Positions 52,904-60,421 of a stretch of 64,000 nt of DNA are shown piece by piece. Origin of the DNA: Desulfocicer vacuolatum DSM 3385 (GTDB taxonomy: Bacteria; Desulfobacterota; Desulfobacteria; Desulfobacterales; Desulfobacteraceae); the NCBI RefSeq assembly GCF_900176365.1, contig NZ_FWXY01000003.1:62001-126000 (forward strand). The letters are read 5' to 3'. The translations under genes and the position numbers were made by a program. The notes under the pieces are model-generated. The model worked only from the letters and a program-made list of their open reading frames with translations. It made no database searches and was not told the DNA's origin. Position 1 is the first letter of the stretch. Each line of letters starts with the position of its first letter.

Positions 52904-53851
52904 TTATTCATAAGTATATTTATTGGTTTTATCAGCATAATTTTTCACCACCCCCAAAATTTTTTCTTTACCATAGGCATCCACAAGATCTTTAAGTGCA
53001 TTTTTTTTTGAGTATCCAATTTTCACGACAATAATAATAGCATCCACTTGCCGTGCCAGGGCATTGGCCTCTGCCGTCAGGTGGGGGGGCGGTGCATCAA
53101 TGATAATATATCGATCCTGGTACCTGGATTTCACTTCTTTAAGCATTTTTTTCATCTGCTCTGATGAAATCAGTTCCGACGGATTCGGGGGAGGTGCACC
53201 GCAGGGAAGGATGGTAAGTTTATTCAGCATAATTTTTTTTAAAACATGCGAAAGTGGAACACCCTGGGTCAAATATTCAGAGAGGCCAGGAGTATTGTCC
53301 GGCAACCCGAATATTTTATGAATGGTGGGACGTCTCAGATCACAATCCATCAAAAGAACATATTCATCAATGCTGTTTGCCATACTAACGGCAAGATTGG
53401 CTGCCACAAAGGACTTTCCTTCCCCAGAAGTACTGCTGGTGATCATGATAGTCCGGGGCGGCTCTCCTTTGTCTGGAAAAAGAATAGCGGTTTTCAGCAT
53501 CCGAAACTGCTCAGCTTCAGGAGAATGGGGCTTGTTATAAGCAATCAAAGAAATGTGAGGATCCCGAATCTCCAAAATCCCGGGAGAAGTCTCCTTCCAT
53601 GAAGGGGGGGACGATTCAGTAAGATCCCCCATGGCGGACTTAACATTTCCCTGTACAGGAAAAGCCGATTTTTTCTCTATAAAAGAATCATCATCCAGTT
53701 GAGTAGGTGCAACAGGATTCAATAAAGAAGCGGATGTTTTTTTTTCAACCTTTTTCTGCGATTGAGTGGAGACTAAGCGTACTTTATCTTTTTTATCCCT
53801 TTCATGGATGGGAGTTTTTGATTTTTGCAGTGCCGTAAAAAATTTTCCCAT
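52904..53851 (-). CDS. BY-type tyrosine kinase (CpsD/Wzc cytoplasmic type), exosortase-associated
   Basis: 315 residues, soluble. Walker A SGEGKS (142-147), Walker A-prime VLLMDCDLRRP and Walker B-like RYIIIDAPPPHL identify the BY-kinase. It ends TNKYTYE, a small C-terminal tyrosine pair for autophosphorylation. The first 90 residues are a disordered, basic region. The chain-length protein that activates it is encoded just upstream. Phosphorylation controls polymer length and export. The phosphatase at 39805-40401 would reverse it. Confidence 0.93.
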   Translation of the reverse strand: MGKFFTALQKSKTPIHERDKKDKVRLVSTQSQKKVEKKTSASLLNPVAPTQLDDDSFIEKKSAFPVQGNVKSAMGDLTESSPPSWKETSPGILEIRDPHISLIAYNKPHSPEAEQFRMLKTAILFPDKGEPPRTIMITSSTSGEGKSFVAANLAVSMANSIDEYVLLMDCDLRRPTIHKIFGLPDNTPGLSEYLTQGVPLSHVLKKIMLNKLTILPCGAPPPNPSELISSEQMKKMLKEVKSRYQDRYIIIDAPPPHLTAEANALARQVDAIIIVVKIGYSKKNALKDLVDAYGKEKILGVVKNYADKTNKYTYE

Positions 53852-53876
53852 ATTACATTTCCAGTAAAGCGTTGAA

Positions 53877-55514
53877 TTAAAAAAGAATCAGTATTTTGTC
53901 AACTCCCGCAAAATAAACAAAAGCAAAACCAGCCATAATCAAAAATATATATCCCACAAGAAGAAAAAAAAACAGCCATTGAACGCGTTTCTTCATAGGA
54001 TTTCCAGATATTTTCAAAGGAGCAACACTGGCCAGAATGGGAAGCCCTGCTAAAACTTCAATCTCTTCGTCTCGTCGAATACTTCCGTCAAAAAATACCA
54101 GAATAAAAATGATCCCACCACCGATTACTGCACCTGTAGCAAAAGAAAACACAAATAATTTTCTCACATCCGGAGAAATAGGCCTCTGGGGTAATCGGGC
54201 AAAATCTAAAATTCGAAATTGCTCTCCCTTTTGCTTTTTTTCCATATTAACTGAAAGCTCCGCTTCCAGCTTTCGATCTAAGAGAGAACTATAAATAGCC
54301 TGGATGTTGGTGTAATCCCGTTCCAATGACCTGAGTTCCTGTTCCCGCTTAGGAGTTTCCTCCACCCGACGCTGGTACACCTTCATACGACGCTGAATAT
54401 CATTAATATCAAGCTGAATCTGTCGCATCTCATTCTTCAGCTGATTGAGCCGTATTTGCTGCTGTATATCTGCCTCCTGTGCAATCGTTCTGGTGGAAGA
54501 ATTCATCCTGTAATCAATTGGGTCTGCAGAGGCAGAGGAGATATTTGAATCCAACGAGCCTTCAGCCTCCAGCAATTGTTCAAGCCTTAGAACGGTTGCT
54601 CGTTGTTTAAGAACATCCGGATGCTTGTCAGTATACCGCAACAATAAATCTTCAAGCTCACGCTGTGCTTGGGCAAGACGGATAGTAAAATCACTGGGAT
54701 GAGGTTGATTGACTCCAGATTCAGCTCTTACCTGCTGGGTCATGGTTTGCTCCACGCTGGCTTTGAGCTTTTGTATCTGGGCAATCTGGGATTTAAGACT
54801 GCCAATACTGTTTTTTGTTTCCCGTAACATGGACTGACGATCAGTAAGCTGTTGTTGCAACCGATCCAAAGTTCTCAAATTAGATTCCAGTTCATCGGGA
54901 AGTCCACCCATGAATTTTGAACGATAGGCAGATAAAATTTTTTCTTTTTCCACCAATTTCTGCCTTGTTTTTTTCAACTCCGCATCCAGGAACTCACTGG
55001 TTCCCACAGCCTGGGCCTCTCTTATTTTTAAATTTTCATTCATGTAAAAACTGGCCAGGGTATTGGTGATTTTCATCACCCGTTCGGGATTGGTTCCTCT
55101 ATATAAAATGGTAAAGGCATCCGCACCTTTTCGGTCCCTGGTGATATCCACGGTAATGCGATCTCGAAGACTTTTGATCTTATCTTCAAGATACATTTTC
55201 TCATCTTTATTTTCCTGAAAAAGCCCAAATTGCTTAATAATTTTTTCCAGGTTACTCCGGCTCATTATCTGTTGGGAAATAGTGCTGATGCGTTCCTCAA
55301 TGCCAGAAGTGACAAGGGATTTCACATAAGTTCCCGGTACTTTCTGGGCCTGAATCAAAATGGTGGTGGAGCTGGAATAAACCCGGGGAATCAACAGGGA
55401 GAGGCAAAATCCCACAGTGAGGGCAAGAGACAAAGGAATGACCAGCAACCACCGATAACGTATTAGTATATCAATAATTTCATCTGGTTTTATGGTTAAT
55501 TCATTTTGTTGCAT
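53877..55514 (-). CDS. Polysaccharide chain-length determinant (Wzz/GumC-like), exosortase-associated
   Basis: 545 residues. Membrane segments at both ends (LLVIPLSLALTVGFCLSLLIP near 30 and FFFLLVGYIFLIMAGFAFVYF near 520) enclose a long periplasmic coiled coil (QQLTDRQSMLRETKNSIGSLKSQIAQIQKLKASVEQTM, LEAELSVNMEKKQKG). RLPQRPISPD is the conserved Pro-rich motif before the last helix. It sets polymer length with the kinase. It is the first gene of the cluster: a candidate promoter lies about 220 bp upstream. AGAGG lies 4 nt before the ATG. Confidence 0.93.
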   Translation of the reverse strand: MQQNELTIKPDEIIDILIRYRWLLVIPLSLALTVGFCLSLLIPRVYSSSTTILIQAQKVPGTYVKSLVTSGIEERISTISQQIMSRSNLEKIIKQFGLFQENKDEKMYLEDKIKSLRDRITVDITRDRKGADAFTILYRGTNPERVMKITNTLASFYMNENLKIREAQAVGTSEFLDAELKKTRQKLVEKEKILSAYRSKFMGGLPDELESNLRTLDRLQQQLTDRQSMLRETKNSIGSLKSQIAQIQKLKASVEQTMTQQVRAESGVNQPHPSDFTIRLAQAQRELEDLLLRYTDKHPDVLKQRATVLRLEQLLEAEGSLDSNISSASADPIDYRMNSSTRTIAQEADIQQQIRLNQLKNEMRQIQLDINDIQRRMKVYQRRVEETPKREQELRSLERDYTNIQAIYSSLLDRKLEAELSVNMEKKQKGEQFRILDFARLPQRPISPDVRKLFVFSFATGAVIGGGIIFILVFFDGSIRRDEEIEVLAGLPILASVAPLKISGNPMKKRVQWLFFFLLVGYIFLIMAGFAFVYFAGVDKILILF

Positions 55515-55738
55515 AAAACCTCTTGGGCATCACTTGGCAATAGTCAATATTTTTAGCGGGTATGGACAAACAAATATTCTCAAAGACACTAACAATGAGT
55601 CCAGCAAGAAAGAGAGATTTCCCTGATTGAAACTCCAAAACCGATATTTTTCATTTCCAAAGAAAATGGAAAGGATGCCGATAATACTATCAATATCCAT
55701 ATGATTTTTAAATTTTTTCCACTTTTACTTCTAACTTT

Positions 55739-55767
55739 TCAATATATGTATCCTGGTAAAAAGTCAA
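55739..55767 (-). promoter_or_regulatory. Candidate sigma-70 promoter of the exopolysaccharide cluster
   Basis: Read on the minus strand, TTGACT (55762-55767) with TATTGA 17 nt later, or TATATT 15 nt later. It lies about 225 bp upstream of the chain-length gene, directly beyond the tRNA terminator, in the 55515-55798 gap. No other gene or repeat is seen in that gap. Confidence 0.35.
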
Positions 55768-55798
55768 TAAAGAACCCCAATTTCAAAGGATAGGCCAT

Positions 55799-55834
55799 AA
55801 AAAAAGGGTTAACCGCATCCACGGCTAACCCTTT
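55799..55834 (-). terminator. Rho-independent terminator of tRNA-Leu
   Basis: On the minus strand, AAAGGGTTAGCCG, loop TGGATG, CGGTTAACCCTTT form a stem of about 12 pairs followed by seven or more T residues (the A-run at 55799-55805 on the plus strand). It begins 10 bp after the tRNA 3' end. Confidence 0.85.
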
Positions 55835-55844
55835 ATATTAAATT

Positions 55845-55932
55845 TGGTACCTGGGACGAGAATTGAACTCGTACAGAGCTATGCTCCGAGGGATTTTAAG
55901 TCCCTTGCGTCTACCTATTCCGCCACCCAGGC
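55845..55932 (-). tRNA. tRNA-Leu, anticodon UAA
   Basis: 88 nt including an encoded CCA. The acceptor stem GCCTGGG pairs with CCCAGGT. The D-arm is followed by an anticodon stem AGGGA, loop CTTAAAA, stem TCCCT, giving the anticodon TAA (reads UUA codons). It has the long variable arm of type II tRNAs and the T arm ACGAG TTCAATT CTCGT. The discriminator base is A, as required for leucine. It lies between the maf gene and the exopolysaccharide cluster and is transcribed toward the cluster, with its own promoter and terminator. Confidence 0.97.
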
Positions 55933-55946
55933 AAAAAAACTGTTTC

Positions 55947-55975
55947 TTCATATAACATGATGCGTTTTTTTGCAA
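55947..55975 (-). promoter_or_regulatory. Promoter of tRNA-Leu
   Basis: On the minus strand: TTGCAA at 55970-55975, a 17-nt spacer, then TATGAA at 55947-55952, 14 nt before the first base of the tRNA. The spacing and matches are good for a sigma-70 promoter. Confidence 0.65.
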
Positions 55976-56088
55976 GCCCTAATTCACACGTTCAACCTGG
56001 ATTCAAGGACTTAAAATACATGGTTCAGGATTTAAAATCGTTCCGCTTTTCTTGTTATATTGTAATGGGTCTGGTAATATACCCGGCC

Positions 56089-56688
56089 ATGAAACATATA
56101 ACCCATACTCAAATCATCCTTGCCTCCCAGTCCCCCCGGAGAAAATATCTGCTGGAACAGGCAGGCATCACATTTTCGGTGATACCTTCCCACGTTGATG
56201 AGATGCAGCAGACAGGGGAAACACCCCGGCAATATGTGGAACGACTCTCCCGTGACAAGGCCCTGGATGTGGCCCGCCACCATGAAAATGCCTGGATCAT
56301 TGGGGCTGATACCATTGTGGTGGTGGATGACACCTTACTGGAAAAACCCACATCCATGGACCATGCCCGGAAAATGCTCCAGCAGCTGAGCAACAGAACC
56401 CACACGGTATTCACGGGCTTTACCGTGTGTGGCCCCAATGAAAGCGCCATCATTACCCGCCACGTTACCACCCAAGTTGAATTCAAATCACTCTCCCCGG
56501 CAGAAATAGAATGGTACATCTCCACCCAAGAACCCTTTGACAAGGCCGGAGCCTACGCCATCCAGGGTCTTGGAACTTTTCTTGTGAAAGGTATCCATGG
56601 TTCCTACACCAATGTGGTGGGGCTGCCCGTGTGCGAGGTGATTGAAGTATTGATACAGGAAAATGTTATAAGGAGTTTTAATCACTAA
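56089..56688 (+). CDS. Maf-like nucleotide pyrophosphatase
   Basis: 199 residues. Starts with IILASQSPRRKYLLEQAGITFSVIPSHVDE, then ERLSRDKALDVA, IIGADTIVVVDDTLLEKP and KAGAYAIQGLGTFLVKGIHGSYTNVVGLP: all the conserved blocks of the Maf family, which hydrolyse non-canonical or pyrimidine nucleoside triphosphates to monophosphates. The ATG at 56089 has a weak ribosome site. In-frame codons upstream overlap the tRNA promoter, so I take the shorter form. One bp before yggS; the two are probably co-transcribed with queH. Confidence 0.92.
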   Translation: MKHITHTQIILASQSPRRKYLLEQAGITFSVIPSHVDEMQQTGETPRQYVERLSRDKALDVARHHENAWIIGADTIVVVDDTLLEKPTSMDHARKMLQQLSNRTHTVFTGFTVCGPNESAIITRHVTTQVEFKSLSPAEIEWYISTQEPFDKAGAYAIQGLGTFLVKGIHGSYTNVVGLPVCEVIEVLIQENVIRSFNH

Positions 56689-56689
56689 A

Positions 56690-57382
56690 ATGGAATCCAT
56701 TGAAAAACGACTGGCCCATATCAAAGATGAAATTCGCACGGCAGCCCTTGCCTGTGGCAGAGACCCAGAAACCATTGATCTTGTGGCTGTGAGCAAAAAA
56801 AAATCCAGTGCTGCCGTCACTTCCGCCATCCAGGCTGGCGTCACCCTTTTGGGTGAAAACTATATCCAGGAAGCCATGGACAAAATCAACACCATTGGCA
56901 ACACCCCGGCCTCATGGCATTTCATCGGACACCTGCAGTCCAACAAAGCCAAATTTGCCGTCCCGTACTTTGACCTGATCCACACCGTTGACAGCTTTAA
57001 ACTTGCCCGGGAAATAAACAAACAGGCCGCAAAGATAAATAAACGCCAGGCCATTCTCATGCAGGTGAACATCGCAGATGAGGCCACCAAATCCGGTACC
57101 ACCGCAGCCAGTGCCCTGGCCCTTGCCCGGGAAATCGCCCCCCTTGAACATATCCACCTCACAGGACTCATGGGCATGCCTCCCTTTTTTGATGACCCCG
57201 AAGGTGCCCGCCCCTATTTTAAAGCCATGGCAAATCTTTTTAACACCATCCAAAAAGAAGAAATTCCAGGAGTTGACTTGGAACACCTCTCCATGGGCAT
57301 GAGCGGAGATTTCAAGGTGGCCATTGAAGAAGGCTCTACCCTGGTGAGAATCGGCACTGCCATTTTCGGGAGCCGGGAATGA
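56690..57382 (+). CDS. yggS: YggS-family PLP homeostasis protein
   Basis: 230 residues, the typical length for this single-domain PLP protein. The PLP lysine lies in DLVAVSKKKSSAAVTSAI; WHFIGHLQSNKAKFAVPYFDLIHTVDS and LEHLSMGMSGDFKVAIEEGSTLVRIGTAIFGSR are family hallmarks. It keeps PLP and amino-acid balance rather than acting as a classic enzyme. Its end overlaps queH by 4 bp (ATGA). Confidence 0.95.
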   Translation: MESIEKRLAHIKDEIRTAALACGRDPETIDLVAVSKKKSSAAVTSAIQAGVTLLGENYIQEAMDKINTIGNTPASWHFIGHLQSNKAKFAVPYFDLIHTVDSFKLAREINKQAAKINKRQAILMQVNIADEATKSGTTAASALALAREIAPLEHIHLTGLMGMPPFFDDPEGARPYFKAMANLFNTIQKEEIPGVDLEHLSMGMSGDFKVAIEEGSTLVRIGTAIFGSRE

Positions 57383-57930
57383 AGATATTGCTGCACATGT
57401 GCTGCGCACCCTGCACCATTTTCCCCTTAAAAGTCCTCCGCCAAGAAAACATTGAGGTGATGGGCTTTTTTTATCGTCATAATATTCACCCTTACACCGA
57501 GTGTCTCCAACGGGAAAAAACCTTGAGGGAGTATGCAGAAACCTCGAATTTCCGGGTGATCTGGCAGGACACCTATGAAATGGAACGTTTTATTCAATCA
57601 ATCGCATTCCGGGAAAGCATGCGGTGCAGATTCTGTTATCATGACCGTTTAAGTGCTGCCGCCCGGGTGGCCCGCAAGGGAAAATTTGACGGTTTTTCAT
57701 CCACCCTGCTTTACAGCCGGTTTCAAAATCATCAATTAATCCGGGAAACCGGCGAGGCCATTGGAAAAAAATTGGGAATTCCCTTTTTCTACCGGGATTT
57801 CAGGGAAGGGTGGAAGGAAGGTATTGAGACATCAAAGGCCCTTGGCATGTATCGCCAGCAATACTGTGGCTGCATCTACAGCGAAAAAGAGCGATATTAC
57901 CCAAAGGCAAACCCATCCCGGACATCTTGA
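57379..57930 (+). CDS. queH: Epoxyqueuosine reductase QueH
   Basis: 183 residues. KILLHMCCAPCTIFPLKVLR (Cys8, Cys9, Cys12), RCRFCYHDRL and QYCGCIYSE provide the cysteines of QueH, the iron-sulfur enzyme that reduces epoxyqueuosine to queuosine in tRNA anticodons of anaerobes, in place of QueG. The presence of queH agrees with an anaerobic lifestyle. It is the last gene of the maf-yggS-queH set, facing the convergent ATPase gene. Confidence 0.94.
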   Translation: MKILLHMCCAPCTIFPLKVLRQENIEVMGFFYRHNIHPYTECLQREKTLREYAETSNFRVIWQDTYEMERFIQSIAFRESMRCRFCYHDRLSAAARVARKGKFDGFSSTLLYSRFQNHQLIRETGEAIGKKLGIPFFYRDFREGWKEGIETSKALGMYRQQYCGCIYSEKERYYPKANPSRTS

Positions 57931-57973
57931 CGAGAAGGGGTACGGGCAGACTTGATTCTGACTCCGAAAATAT

Positions 57974-60193
57974 TCATTTATGGGGTCTGTTTTTTCCCAC
58001 ATTCAATCTGTGAACCAGCGTTCTATCTGTGGCATTGAGACGGTTGGCCAGCACTGTGAAAAGGTGTTTGGCCACCTCGGGGTATTTTTCAATGATATCC
58101 AAGAGCTTATCCCCGGGAAACCGCTTGATAACCGAACGCCCCTTGGACAGAATAGATGCAGAGCGGACCTCTCCGGTGATGGCGGCCATCTCTCCGAAGT
58201 ACTCCCCGGGCTCTGAAATTTCCGCTATCTTTTTACCGCCCTTGACCACATACACAGCCCCCCGGACCAGCTTATAAAAATCATTATCACTGTTTCCCTC
58301 CCGTATGATAACATCCCGGTCCTCGTAATTTTCAACATCGGGGTTCACCAGATAAGCGGGCAGGGCCTCCTTAGTGATATTTGTCCTTTTTAACACCTCT
58401 TCAAGGGAAGTCACCCCTTGACGTACCTTTTCCAGCCCTGCATCACGAAGGGTGCACATGCCCTGCTGGATGGCAAGTTTACGCAGTTGGTCCTCGGGAA
58501 CGGAGGCATTGATGGCCTTGGATACCTCATCCCCCACCTCCATCATCTCATAAAGTCCCACCCGGCCCTTATATCCCGTACCATTACACTGGGAACAGCC
58601 TGTGGGTCCCATTATCTTAAGATTGGGAATTTCTTCTTTGGAAAACCCATGCATCTCAAGCTCCACTGGATCATAGCCGGTGACCTCCTGCTTGCACGCC
58701 GGGCACAGCCTTCTGGCCAGTCGCTGGGAAAGCACCATGGTCACAGAAGAGGCCAGCATATACGAGGGAATACCAATGTCCATGAGTCTGCCAATGGTGG
58801 AGGGGCAATCATTGGTGTGCAGGGTGCTGAACACCAGGTGTCCTGTCATGGCAGCCTTGATGGCAATTTCTGCCGTATCCATGTCCCGGATCTCACCCAC
58901 CATGATAATATCAGGATCCTGGCGCAGAAAAGACTTCAATGCCGCAGCAAAGGTCATTCCCACGCTGTCCTTCACCGGTACCTGATTAATCCCCCGGAAA
59001 TTGAACTCCACCGGGTCTTCTGCTGTGAGGATCTTTGTATCGTCCTGGTTTAATCTATTTAAAAGGGAATAAAGGGTGGTGGTTTTACCGCTTCCGGTGG
59101 GCCCTGTTACCAGAAGCAGGCCATAGGGTTTATTGATGCACCGCTTAATGGCATCAAAGGTGTCCCTTTCAAATCCCAGTTTTGACAGATCCACATTTAA
59201 AGCGCTCTGGTCCAGGATTCGCATGACCACACTTTCACCAAACAAGGTGGGCAGGGTGGAAACCCGAAAATCAACGGCTTTTTTTCTGCCCAATCGCAAC
59301 TTAATGCGACCGTCCTGGGGAATTCGTCGTTCGGCTATGTCCAGCTCCGCAAGAATTTTAAGACGTGATATAACGGCATTTTTAATGGTCAAGGGTAAAT
59401 TCATGGCCTTGAACAACGATCCGTCCATGCGGTATCTCACCTGCAAAGATTTTTCAAAGGGTTCAATGTGGATATCACTGACCCCATCGTTGATGGCCTT
59501 GATTAAAATACCGTTAACCAGCTTGATGATGGGGGCATCCGATGCCATGAACTGATCATAATCATCATCTTCAGTGACCTGAACTTCAAGCTCTTCAGCG
59601 GCTTCGGAAACCAGGGAGCCAAAGTCCTCCACAGAGGTGACAGGCTCTTCATCCGGCTCTTCGTCAAAGTGAAGGAACTCCTTGTAGACCTCCTCGCTGA
59701 TTTTATAATAATCCCGATAGGCCTCAATGATGTCATTTTCCGTGGAAACCATGACTTTCAAGGAGCGCCCTACTATCTCCTGAAGGGCCTCCACGGCACT
59801 GCTGTCCGTGGGTTCTGTCATGGTGATGGAAAAGGTTTCGTCGCTTAATCCCAAAGGAAAAGCCATATATTCCCGGGCAGTTTCAAAGGGAAGCATCTCC
59901 AGGACAGATTCATTGGGCTTCATATCTGTTACACGGATAACCTGGTAGTCATAGATCCTGCCAAGCACACTGACAATGGTGTCAGGATCAATGTGCCCCA
60001 TGCGCAATAAAATACTGCTCAGACGCCCCCCATTTTTTTTCTGCTGGGTCTTGGCCGCCTGGAACTGCAGGCTTGTTATCTGCCCCTCCTTGGAAAGGAT
60101 TTCACCGATACGCTCTTTACCGGCACCGGATTGATCTTTGATGGTGGCTTTAAGACGGGTGCCTTTACTTGCTTTTGTGGTTGGTCTGACCAT
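57974..60193 (-). CDS. GspE/PilB-type ATPase fused to a cyclic-nucleotide-binding domain
   Basis: 739 residues. An N-terminal MshEN/GspE_N domain (IGEILSKEGQITSLQFQAAKTQQ), an acidic linker, then the motor: SDIHIEPFEKSLQVRYRMDG, Walker A GPTGSGKTTT, EDPVEFNFRGINQVPVKDSVG, IIMVGEIRD, TGHLVFSTLHTND and a zinc motif (CPACKQE, CSQCNGTGY). After about residue 600 comes a cNMP-binding domain (VIIREGNSDNDFYKLVRGAVYVVKGGKKIAEISEPGEYFGEMAAITGEVRSASI), with GEYFGEMA resembling the phosphate-binding cassette but with few arginines. It may drive a pilus or secretion system regulated by a nucleotide. Preceded by a small membrane protein gene with a 6-bp gap. Confidence 0.93.
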   Translation of the reverse strand: MVRPTTKASKGTRLKATIKDQSGAGKERIGEILSKEGQITSLQFQAAKTQQKKNGGRLSSILLRMGHIDPDTIVSVLGRIYDYQVIRVTDMKPNESVLEMLPFETAREYMAFPLGLSDETFSITMTEPTDSSAVEALQEIVGRSLKVMVSTENDIIEAYRDYYKISEEVYKEFLHFDEEPDEEPVTSVEDFGSLVSEAAEELEVQVTEDDDYDQFMASDAPIIKLVNGILIKAINDGVSDIHIEPFEKSLQVRYRMDGSLFKAMNLPLTIKNAVISRLKILAELDIAERRIPQDGRIKLRLGRKKAVDFRVSTLPTLFGESVVMRILDQSALNVDLSKLGFERDTFDAIKRCINKPYGLLLVTGPTGSGKTTTLYSLLNRLNQDDTKILTAEDPVEFNFRGINQVPVKDSVGMTFAAALKSFLRQDPDIIMVGEIRDMDTAEIAIKAAMTGHLVFSTLHTNDCPSTIGRLMDIGIPSYMLASSVTMVLSQRLARRLCPACKQEVTGYDPVELEMHGFSKEEIPNLKIMGPTGCSQCNGTGYKGRVGLYEMMEVGDEVSKAINASVPEDQLRKLAIQQGMCTLRDAGLEKVRQGVTSLEEVLKRTNITKEALPAYLVNPDVENYEDRDVIIREGNSDNDFYKLVRGAVYVVKGGKKIAEISEPGEYFGEMAAITGEVRSASILSKGRSVIKRFPGDKLLDIIEKYPEVAKHLFTVLANRLNATDRTLVHRLNVGKNRPHK

Positions 60194-60199
60194 GGTTAC

Positions 60200-60415
60200 C
60201 TATTTTTTTTTATAATTCTCATACAATTTTCTGCTGCCCCCATACACCAGCAGAACCCCGAGAAAATAAAAACAAAATCGAATGATGGAAAGGGCATTGG
60301 CAAAGGCATCCATCTGTGCAATCCTGGGCATCACCTGGGGAATGCGATAAAAAACACCCAAGCCTGCCATCACCAGTACGACGCCCCATATCATCTGTAT
60401 ATTTTTTTTATCCAC
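60200..60415 (-). CDS. Small two-helix membrane protein
   Basis: 71 residues. Two hydrophobic segments (MIWGVVLVMAGLGVFYRIP and LSIIRFCFYFLGVLLVYGGS) with a basic end (RKLYENYKKK). I do not recognise the family. The start is GTG with GGGAGG 9 nt upstream, 6 bp after the ABC-F stop and 6 bp before the GspE-type ATPase gene. This operon placement suggests it could be a membrane partner of that ATPase. Confidence 0.78.
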   Translation of the reverse strand: MDKKNIQMIWGVVLVMAGLGVFYRIPQVMPRIAQMDAFANALSIIRFCFYFLGVLLVYGGSRKLYENYKKK

Positions 60416-60421
60416 TGGATA

